From positions 13,169-25,857 of the forward strand of contig DMKG01000263.1 of NCBI GenBank assembly GCA_003454415.1: DNA of 12,689 nt. The letters run 5' to 3'. The translations under genes and the position numbers were made by a program. The stretch comes from Alphaproteobacteria bacterium (GTDB taxonomy: Bacteria > Pseudomonadota > Alphaproteobacteria > UBA11222). Positions 6,835-12,689 of the stretch are shown here, one piece after another (the stretch's first letter is position 1; every line of letters starts with the position of its first letter). Under the pieces are notes generated by a model that was not told the origin of the DNA, ran no database searches, and worked only from the letters and a program-made list of their open reading frames with translations.

Positions 6835-7758
6835 ATGACGAGAATCTCCACGCTTGGCCAGCAGCAGTCGCTGATCACACAGATGCTTAAAGGCCAGGTT
6901 CAGGCGGCCGAAACCCAGCGTCAGGTCGCCACAGGAAATAAGGCGTCGACTTATGCCGGGATTGCGCGCGAGACGGCGGCGCTGATCAGCGCCCGCGCGC
7001 TTGAGAGCCGCACGGCGCAATTTGTGGAAACCGGAAAGCAGGTAAGCGCGCAGGTCGATCTTCAGAATGTCAATCTTTCGGCTGTATATGATGCGGCAAA
7101 GTCATTGCGCGACAGCCTGTTAAGCGCTTTGGCGAATAATAGCGGCCGGACGGTGAAGGTGGATCTTGAAAACGCATTCGCTTCTTCAAAAGCTGCGCTC
7201 AACAACCGGGTTGGGGGAAGATATCTTTTCGCAGGTTCTCTCACGGATGTTCAGCCATTCTCTGCGGCGGATCTGAGCGCGCTTTCCGTTGTGGCGGCTC
7301 CAATTGAAGATTTTTTCCAGAACAATTCGCAGAAGGCGCAGGTTCGCCTGGAGCAGAATCAGGTTATCGAGTATGGGCTGCTTGCCGATGACATTGGCAA
7401 GGATCTGATGGCGTCCATAAAGCGCATCGCCGAATATGATAACGCCACCCCTATCGGCCAATATCTGACGCCGGCGGATCAGGCCGCCTTGCAGGCGGAA
7501 GTCACGGCGCTGGACGCCGCAATGGACAATATCACCCGGTTACAGGCCGCCAACGGTTTTGTGGGCGAACGTATTGAATCGGTCACCAAGCGCAATGAAG
7601 AGCTGATAACGGTCAACAAGCAATTGATTGCGGATATTTCCGAGGTGGATATGGCGGAGGCCATATCCAGGCTGAACCAGGACAAGCTGTCGGTTGAGGC
7701 CTCCTATAATCTGGTGCGCCAGCTCTCTCAGCTTAGCCTGTTGAACTTCCTGCGGTAA
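6835..7758 (+). CDS. flgL: Flagellar hook-filament junction protein FlgL (HAP3)
   Basis: FlgL forms the second junction layer, between FlgK and the flagellin filament. The 307-aa product is close to the usual FlgL length and has the flagellin-family plan. The N-terminal helix begins MTRISTLGQQQSLITQML, and the C-terminal helix (about residues 260-307) includes EVDMAEAISRLNQDKLSVEASYNLVRQLSQLSLLNFLR. An NNRVGGRYLFAGS block at about residues 121-133 is a FlgL hallmark. The ATG is preceded by a clear GGAGAGAG ribosome site. It follows flgK by 33 nt, without its own recognisable promoter, so the two are probably co-transcribed. A shortened flagellin is an alternative, but the flgK partner and the GGRYLFAG motif favour FlgL. 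Confidence 0.93.
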   Translation: MTRISTLGQQQSLITQMLKGQVQAAETQRQVATGNKASTYAGIARETAALISARALESRTAQFVETGKQVSAQVDLQNVNLSAVYDAAKSLRDSLLSALANNSGRTVKVDLENAFASSKAALNNRVGGRYLFAGSLTDVQPFSAADLSALSVVAAPIEDFFQNNSQKAQVRLEQNQVIEYGLLADDIGKDLMASIKRIAEYDNATPIGQYLTPADQAALQAEVTALDAAMDNITRLQAANGFVGERIESVTKRNEELITVNKQLIADISEVDMAEAISRLNQDKLSVEASYNLVRQLSQLSLLNFLR

Positions 7759-7768
7759 ATCACGGCTC

Positions 7769-7803
7769 TTGCCGCGCCCGCTGCGGGTCTATATTTAAAC
7801 GGC
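7769..7803 (+). promoter_or_regulatory. Weak housekeeping-type promoter, possibly giving leaderless mnmA mRNA
   Basis: TTGCCG (7769-7774) and TATTTA (7792-7797) are 17 nt apart, resembling a sigma-70 -35/-10 pair. Transcription would begin at or next to the mnmA ATG at 7804. No Shine-Dalgarno is visible before that ATG, which is consistent with a leaderless message. The only hairpin between flgL and mnmA is a 4-bp GC stem near 7777-7787, too short to call a terminator. Confidence 0.35.
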
Positions 7804-8955
7804 ATGTCCGGGCGAATAGAATTCAGGTCAACAGCATTTCACGGTATCCCGCGCGGGGCGCGGGTCGCCGTCGCCATGTCTGGCGGTGTGGATTCTTCCG
7901 TTGTTGCGGCCCTTGCCCGGGAGCAGGGCTTCGATACGGTCGGCGTGACCCTGCAGCTCTATGATCACGGCGCAGCCATTTCCCGGAAAGGCGCATGCTG
8001 TGCGGGAAAGGATATCTATGACGCCCGCCAGGTGGCCGAAAAGATCGGGATTCCGCATTATGTTCTGGATTATGAAAGCCGCTTTTCCCAGGCGGTGATG
8101 GACGATTTTGCCGACAGTTATCTGGCGGGGGAAACCCCTGTCCCATGCATCAAGTGCAATCAGACGGTTAAATTCACAGATCTTCTGCAGGTGGCGCGCG
8201 ATCTCGGCGCGGCAGCGCTCATCACCGGACATTATGTGCGCCGCGTGATAGGGGATGACGGCCCCCAACTGCACAGGGGGGCAGACGCCGGGCGCGACCA
8301 GAGCTATTTCCTGTTCGCCACCACGCGCGCCCAGCTTGATTATTTGCGTTTTCCCCTGGGGGACCTGGGGAAGGATGAAACCCGCGCGCTAGCCGCGCGG
8401 TTTGATCTGCCGGTGGCGGACAAACCGGACAGTCAGGATATCTGTTTCGTGCCTGAGGGCGGCTATGCCGGCGTGATCGAGAAATTGCGGCCCGGCGCGG
8501 TGCAGCCAGGGGATATCGTTCATCTGGACGGCCGTGTTCTGGCGCGCCATCAGGGGGTCATTCATTATACGGTAGGGCAGCGTCGTGGTCTTGGGGTGGC
8601 GGGTGGCGAGCCGCTTTTTGTCCTGCGACTGGACGCCGGCAAGCGCCAGGTGATCGTGGGCCCGCGTGAGGCGCTGTTGAGTTCCGAATTGCGCATACGC
8701 GAGATGAACTGGCTCGGGGAGGAGATTTCGCCCCAGGGCATGGAGGTCGAGGTCAGGGTGCGATCCGCCCGAAAACCGGTTCCCGCCATACTTTTCGCAG
8801 ATGATTCCGGTTTTGCAACGATTAAGCTGCATCATCCTGAAGAGGCGGTTGCCCCGGGTCAGGCCTGTGTGATTTACGAGGCGGGACAGAGCGCCCGCGT
8901 TCTGGGTGGCGGCTGGATATTGCCGGCGTCTCCTGGAAATCGGCGCGCTTTTTAA
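7804..8955 (+). CDS. mnmA: tRNA-specific 2-thiouridylase MnmA
   Basis: MnmA (TrmU) uses ATP and relayed sulfur to make 2-thiouridine at the wobble position U34 of tRNA-Lys, -Glu and -Gln in the cytosol. The PP-loop motif SGGVDSS is at residues 26-32. The two catalytic cysteines are present: Cys118 in PCIKCN and Cys214 in [16 protein letters not shown] (163-170) and GHYVRR (142-147) are family signatures. Residues about 225-383 form the tRNA-binding and beta-barrel parts, with [11 protein letters not shown] at 254-264. Length (383 aa) is normal. The start is the ATG at 7804, giving a short leader before the core; the next in-frame ATG falls at the PP-loop and would be too late. It is functionally unrelated to its flagellar and sugar neighbours, and it lies 45 nt after flgL and 92 nt before the sugar cassette. 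Confidence 0.96.
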   Translation: MSGRIEFRSTAFHGIPRGARVAVAMSGGVDSSVVAALAREQGFDTVGVTLQLYDHGAAISRKGACCAGKDIYDARQVAEKIGIPHYVLDYESRFSQAVMDDFADSYLAGETPVPCIKCNQTVKFTDLLQVARDLGAAALITGHYVRRVIGDDGPQLHRGADAGRDQSYFLFATTRAQLDYLRFPLGDLGKDETRALAARFDLPVADKPDSQDICFVPEGGYAGVIEKLRPGAVQPGDIVHLDGRVLARHQGVIHYTVGQRRGLGVAGGEPLFVLRLDAGKRQVIVGPREALLSSELRIREMNWLGEEISPQGMEVEVRVRSARKPVPAILFADDSGFATIKLHHPEEAVAPGQACVIYEAGQSARVLGGGWILPASPGNRRAF

Positions 8956-9047
8956 CTTTCTGCATACCATTTAACGCTAGATTCAGGATGATGGCGCTGG
9001 CGGTGGAAAAATCCAGGCGCGGCGCGACAGCCTGAAAGAGGTTTCCA

Positions 9048-10667
9048 GTGGCTCCGAATATCACAAAACCGGCCAGGATCGCCCTGATAGGGTGTGGTTA
9101 TTGGGGCCGGAACCTCGCGCGGGTGCTGGCGGAGAAGAAAGTGCTCGGCGCGATTATCGATCCGGCGCCGGAAGCGGAAGCTCTGGCCCGTCACTACTCC
9201 ACGTTGCATATGACGTCGCCCGAGCCAGCGCTGGGGCGGGAGGATTTCACAGCCTGCGTTATCGCCACCCCGGCGGAAACCCATTATCAGCTTGCCCGGG
9301 ACGCTCTGTGGGCCGGCAAGGACGTCTTTGTGGAAAAGCCCATCGCGCTGGAAATCGAAGACGCGGTGGAGCTTGCCTCGCTCGCAGCGGCGCGCAAATG
9401 CATTCTCATGGTCGGCCATTTGTTGCACTATCATCCCGCCTTTCTCAAACTCAAGGAGATGGTGGATGCCGGGGAACTCGGGCAGTTGCGGTATGTCTAT
9501 TCAAACCGGCTGAATATGGGAAAGCTGCGGCGGGAGGAAAACGTGCTGTGGAGCTTCGCCCCCCATGACCTTTCCATGATCCTGGCTCTGGCGGGTGAAA
9601 TGCCGGAAAGCATCTGGGCGACCGGCCAGGCCTTTCTGCACAAACGTATCGCCGACACCACCATGACCCATCTGGAATTCCGCTCCGGTCTCAGCGGACA
9701 TATCTATGTGTCCTGGCTGCATCCCGTAAAGGAGCAGAAACTGGTAGTGGTCGGCGATAAGGGCATGCTGCTTTTCGATGACGGACAGCCCTGGCAAAGC
9801 AAGCTGGTGCATTACAAGCATGCAGTGGAATGGAAAGACGGAATACCCGTGGCCAGCAAGGATGGGGGCGCGCCCGTCAGGCTGCATGAAGTTGAACCCC
9901 TGGGCGCCGAAATCGATCATTTCATCGGTTGCATCTCAGCCCGCCGCCAGCCCCGCACAGATGCGGCGGAGGCGATGCGGGTGCTTCGCGTGCTCAATGC
10001 GGCGCAGTCGTCGATGGAAAGCGGCGAATCCATCCGGTTTGAGGCCCAGCCCCAGCGCAAACCGCCGGCCGGTTATTTCGTGCACGAAACCGCCGTCATT
10101 GATGCGGATGTGCAGATTGGCGCCGGCGCCAGGATCTGGCATTTCTCGCATATTCTGGCCGGGAGCCGTATCGGCGGGAATTGCGTGTTGGGCCAGAATT
10201 GTTCGGTGGGGCCGGAGGTTATCATCGGCAATGGATGCAAGTTGCAGAACAATGTTTCCGTGTTCAAGGGCGTGACGCTGGAGGATGACGTCTTCTGCGG
10301 CCCCAGCATGGTGTTCACCAATGTGCTGACCCCCCGCGCGCATATAGAACGGAAGGACGAATACGCCCCTACACTGGTGCGCCGCGGCGCCTCCATCGGT
10401 GCGAACGCCACTATCATATGCGGGAATGAAATCGGCGCTTACGCGATGATCGGGGCGGGCGCCGTGGTGACGCGTTCCGTGCCGGATCATGCGCTGATGA
10501 CCGGCAATCCGGCGCGGCGCATTGGCTGGGTCAGCCGCAGCGGGGAGCGTCTTGGGCCTGATCTCCGCTGTCCCCGCACCGGCGAGCAGTATGAGGAAGA
10601 TTCCGGCGGCCTCCGGCTGAAGGAAAAGCGGAAGGCGAAACCCATGCGTGGACAGGTGGCGGGATGA
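9048..10667 (+). CDS. Fused UDP-GlcNAcA 3-dehydrogenase / UDP-GlcNAc3NA N-acetyltransferase (WbpB-WbpD type)
   Basis: This 539-aa protein joins two enzymes of the UDP-GlcNAc3NAcA pathway. Residues 8 to about 335 are a Gfo/Idh/MocA NAD-dependent dehydrogenase: Rossmann motif [14 protein letters not shown] (14-27), EKP with the conserved lysine (96-98), [10 protein letters not shown] (123-132) and SFAPHDLSM (169-177) with the catalytic-type His. It would oxidise C3 of UDP-GlcNAc-uronate. Residues about 341-500 are a left-handed beta-helix hexapeptide acetyltransferase (WHFSHIL, then [53 protein letters not shown]), which would acetylate the C3 amine later in the pathway. The Cys-containing tail ([11 protein letters not shown]) is also seen in WbpD/WlbB relatives. 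The start is GTG at 9048, chosen because AGAGG lies 6 nt upstream and no usable ATG precedes the Rossmann core. The stop overlaps the next gene by 4 nt. No ribosome site marks a separate acetyltransferase start, so one polypeptide is expected. Confidence 0.9.
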   Translation: MAPNITKPARIALIGCGYWGRNLARVLAEKKVLGAIIDPAPEAEALARHYSTLHMTSPEPALGREDFTACVIATPAETHYQLARDALWAGKDVFVEKPIALEIEDAVELASLAAARKCILMVGHLLHYHPAFLKLKEMVDAGELGQLRYVYSNRLNMGKLRREENVLWSFAPHDLSMILALAGEMPESIWATGQAFLHKRIADTTMTHLEFRSGLSGHIYVSWLHPVKEQKLVVVGDKGMLLFDDGQPWQSKLVHYKHAVEWKDGIPVASKDGGAPVRLHEVEPLGAEIDHFIGCISARRQPRTDAAEAMRVLRVLNAAQSSMESGESIRFEAQPQRKPPAGYFVHETAVIDADVQIGAGARIWHFSHILAGSRIGGNCVLGQNCSVGPEVIIGNGCKLQNNVSVFKGVTLEDDVFCGPSMVFTNVLTPRAHIERKDEYAPTLVRRGASIGANATIICGNEIGAYAMIGAGAVVTRSVPDHALMTGNPARRIGWVSRSGERLGPDLRCPRTGEQYEEDSGGLRLKEKRKAKPMRGQVAG

Positions 10668-11815
10668 CGAACGGCGCGCTGCCCTTTTTCGATCTGAAGG
10701 CGCAGTACGCGCGGCTGAAAACAGAAATTGACGCCGGCATTCACAGAGTGCTGGATCACGGGCAGTTCATTCTGGGTCCGGAAGTAGCGGAATTCGAGCG
10801 CGCCCTTGCCGCATATACCGGAGCCGGGCATGTCATCGGGGTTTCCAATGGCACTGATGCGCTGATGCTGTCGCTGTTGGCGTTGGGGGTTGGTCCGGGG
10901 GACGCCGTCTATGTGCCGGCTTTTACCTTTACCGCTACTGCGGAGGTGGTTCTGCTTCTGGGGGCCACTCCGATTTTCGTGGATGTAAGGGAAGACACCT
11001 TCAATCTTGATACGGAAGATCTTTCCCGCGCCATCCGCGCGACCCATGGCCTCAGACCCAGGGCGGTGGTCGCCGTCGATCTGTTCGGTCTGCCCGCGGA
11101 TTATCCGCGTATATCAGAGATCGCCCAGGAATATGGTCTGCAGGTTATCGCAGATGCGGCGCAGAGCCTTTCCGGCGCCATAGAGGGCGTCCGGGTGGGC
11201 GGCCTGGCGCCGCTGACCGCCACCAGTTTCTTTCCGGCGAAGCCGCTCGGCTGCTATGGCGATGGCGGTGCGGTCTTCGCCAGTGACGGGCAGATGGCGG
11301 AAAAACTGCGCTCTCTGCGCGCCCATGGAACAGGCAAGGCGAAATATGATATCGTCCATATCGGCATGAATGCGCGGCTGGATACGCTGCAGGCCGCAAT
11401 CCTGCTGGTGAAACTGAAGGCGCTGGAGGAAGAGCGCGGCAGACGCGAGGCGTTGAGCCGGTATTATGACGCAAGACTGTCAGATCATGTCACCGTCCCT
11501 GCGCGGCCTGAGGGGTATGTGTCCGCCTGGGCGCAATATACGCTCCAGCTTGACGCGCGCGATGAAATTCAGGCGGCCCTCGGCGCTGCGGGAATCCCGA
11601 CCCAGATTTATTATCCCTGTCCCATGCATCTGCAACCCGCCTATGCCGCTTATGGCGAAGGAAAAGGCTCGCTGCCTGTGAGCGAGAAAGTGTCCGCCCG
11701 TGTCCTGAGCCTTCCCATGCATCCCTATATGCCGGAGGATGCGGCGGCGCGCATCTGTGATGCGTTGTGCGAGGCTGTGGCGCCTCGCCGTGGCCTTATG
11801 AGGGTGGGGGGCTAG
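10664..11815 (+). CDS. PLP-dependent sugar aminotransferase, WbpE-like (DegT/DnrJ/EryC1 family)
   Basis: It is predicted to transfer an amino group, usually from glutamate, to the 3-keto sugar made by the preceding dehydrogenase, giving UDP-GlcNAc3NA. The 383-aa length is typical. Visible family motifs are PFFDLKAQY (7-15), the phosphate-binding [11 protein letters not shown] (61-71), [11 protein letters not shown] (84-94), ADAAQS with the PLP-pairing Asp164 (163-168), and [15 protein letters not shown] with the Schiff-base Lys193 (188-202). The C-terminal half includes [14 protein letters not shown]. The start ATG overlaps the upstream stop as ATGA, and the stop lies 2 nt before the next start, so it is translationally coupled on both sides. 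Aminotransferases of this family act on several keto-sugars (QdtB, FdtB, DegT); the WbpE assignment rests on the neighbours. Confidence 0.9.
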   Translation: MTNGALPFFDLKAQYARLKTEIDAGIHRVLDHGQFILGPEVAEFERALAAYTGAGHVIGVSNGTDALMLSLLALGVGPGDAVYVPAFTFTATAEVVLLLGATPIFVDVREDTFNLDTEDLSRAIRATHGLRPRAVVAVDLFGLPADYPRISEIAQEYGLQVIADAAQSLSGAIEGVRVGGLAPLTATSFFPAKPLGCYGDGGAVFASDGQMAEKLRSLRAHGTGKAKYDIVHIGMNARLDTLQAAILLVKLKALEEERGRREALSRYYDARLSDHVTVPARPEGYVSAWAQYTLQLDARDEIQAALGAAGIPTQIYYPCPMHLQPAYAAYGEGKGSLPVSEKVSARVLSLPMHPYMPEDAAARICDALCEAVAPRRGLMRVGG

Positions 11816-11817
11816 CC

Positions 11818-12689
11818 ATGGACGCTGTCTGCGCGGCTCTTGGCGACCGGCTCGCTGAAAAGATTGCGGCGCGAGAGTCGCTGATCGGCATTATTGGTCT
11901 TGGTTATGTGGGCCTGCCGCTGGCCGCGGCTGTTGCGGGCAGCGGCTTTCGTATCCTCGGCTTCGACGTGGCGGAGGATAAGGTTGAAAATTTCAATCAG
12001 GGCCTTTCCAATATCGGCAGTGTTTCGAGCGAAACCCTCACGGAAATGGTGCGCAGGAAACGTTTTCAGGCCACCGCCGATTTTTTGCGCCTCGATGAGC
12101 CGGACATCATTCTTATCTGTGTGCCGACGCCATTGAATGCGCATCGTGAACCAGATCTCAGCTATATCGTGAGCAGCGCCGGAGCGATCTCCCGGCGGCT
12201 GCGGCCCGGCCAGCTGGTGGTGCTGGAATCCACCACCTATCCGGGCACTACGGAAGAGGTGATGCGTCCCATACTGGAAGAGAGCGGTCTGCAATCGGGC
12301 AGGGATTTCTTTCTCGCCTTCTCACCGGAACGCGAAGATCCCGGCAATCCGCAATACAAGACTTCCGGCATTCCGAAAGTCGTTGGCGCGGATAGCGAGC
12401 AGGCGCTCCGGCTCGCCTGCGCGTTTTATGACGGCTTCGTGCCACGCGTCATTCCGGTGTCAACCGCTGCTACCGCCGAGGCGGTGAAGCTGATGGAAAA
12501 CATCTTTCGTTCCGTGAATATCGCGCTGGTGAACGAGTTGAAGCATGTCTATGACCGCATGGGGATCAATATCTGGGAAGTGATCGAAGCAGCCAAGACC
12601 AAGCCATTCGGGTTCATGCCCTTTTATCCTGGACCGGGGCTGGGCGGGCATTGCATTCCCATAGACCCGTTCTATCTGACCTGGAAGGC
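11818..12689 (+). CDS. UDP-N-acetylglucosamine 6-dehydrogenase, WbpA-like (3' end cut off)
   Basis: This enzyme oxidises C6 of UDP-GlcNAc to the uronic acid in two NAD-dependent steps and would supply the substrate for the fused dehydrogenase upstream. About 290 residues are visible before the window ends. The Rossmann motif GIIGLGYVGLPLA is at 24-36, CVPTPLN at 101-107, the E-S-T-T-Y-PGTTEE block at 137-147, and AFSPEREDPGN at 167-177. The conserved lysine is in AVKLMENIFR (222-231), and the catalytic cysteine is in GGHCIPIDPFYL (Cys279). The missing part is the C-terminal UDP-binding domain. The MDAVCAALGDRLAEKI leader before the core is a little long but follows the ATG just 2 nt after the aminotransferase stop, with a G-rich ribosome site (GGGGGG) overlapping that stop. 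The form of the GPGLGGHCIPIDPFYLTWK block favours WbpA over UDP-glucose dehydrogenase. Confidence 0.91.
   Translation, partial: MDAVCAALGDRLAEKIAARESLIGIIGLGYVGLPLAAAVAGSGFRILGFDVAEDKVENFNQGLSNIGSVSSETLTEMVRRKRFQATADFLRLDEPDIILICVPTPLNAHREPDLSYIVSSAGAISRRLRPGQLVVLESTTYPGTTEEVMRPILEESGLQSGRDFFLAFSPEREDPGNPQYKTSGIPKVVGADSEQALRLACAFYDGFVPRVIPVSTAATAEAVKLMENIFRSVNIALVNELKHVYDRMGINIWEVIEAAKTKPFGFMPFYPGPGLGGHCIPIDPFYLTWK

Noticed and set aside
7776..7800. CCCG-CTG-CGGG followed by TCTATATTT as a terminator for flgL
   Set aside because: The stem is only 4 bp and the following stretch is not a true T-run; too weak to annotate as a terminator.
8952..9434. 160-codon open frame on the minus strand, and similar long antisense frames at 9936-10490 and 10487-11047
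   Set aside because: They are shadows of the well-supported dehydrogenase-acetyltransferase and aminotransferase genes in GC-rich DNA; the proteins are rich in Arg, His and Pro without recognisable domains.
10013..10075. Separate start for an independent acetyltransferase gene inside the fusion
   Set aside because: The reading frame is continuous, the only Met near the junction (residue 323) has no ribosome site, and it precedes the natural linker only by chance.
9048..12689. Horizontally acquired sugar island
   Set aside because: Surface-glycan islands are often AT-rich; here base composition and codon use look like mnmA and its neighbours, and there are no insertion sequences, tRNA genes or direct repeats at the edges.

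Overview
This window looks like part of an alphaproteobacterial chromosome. That is inferred from the flagellar gene order, from -24/-12 (sigma-54) promoter signatures as used for mid/late flagellar genes in Caulobacter-type bacteria, and from moderately GC-rich coding DNA. The genus cannot be named. There are eight protein genes, two of them cut by the window edges, and no RNA gene, insertion sequence or CRISPR array was seen.

Left part (1-4350, minus strand): a hook-building operon read fliK (hook-length control), flgD (hook cap/scaffold), flgE (hook subunit, truncated at position 1). fliK and flgD are nearly contiguous. flgD and flgE are separated by 119 nt that hold two perfect inverted repeats. 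FlgD is unusual: its whole C-terminal module is present twice in tandem.

Centre (4351-4671): a 321-nt divergent control region. It carries one good sigma-54 promoter facing right towards flgK, one facing left towards fliK, and between them a cluster of GGCGG/CCGGC elements, including a perfect CCGGC-N7-GCCGG palindrome. This could be a shared enhancer for a flagellar NtrC-family activator.

Right of centre (4672-7758, plus strand): flgK and flgL, the two hook-filament junction proteins. FlgK is long (709 aa), with two tandem related domains in its middle and an 8-G tract inside the second.

Then mnmA (7804-8955), the tRNA-U34 2-thiolation enzyme, a housekeeping gene that may have a leaderless transcript.

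Right end (9048-12689, plus strand): a tightly packed nucleotide-sugar cassette. It has a fused WbpB-like dehydrogenase plus WbpD-like N-acetyltransferase, a WbpE-like PLP aminotransferase, and a WbpA-like UDP-GlcNAc 6-dehydrogenase cut by the window end. Together these three genes would cover the four steps from UDP-GlcNAc to UDP-GlcNAc3NAcA, a diacetylated uronic acid precursor for surface or flagellar glycans. The polymer and the downstream genes lie outside the window.

No wholly new system is evident. The most distinctive points are the duplicated FlgD module, the dehydrogenase-acetyltransferase fusion and the symmetrical sigma-54 control region.
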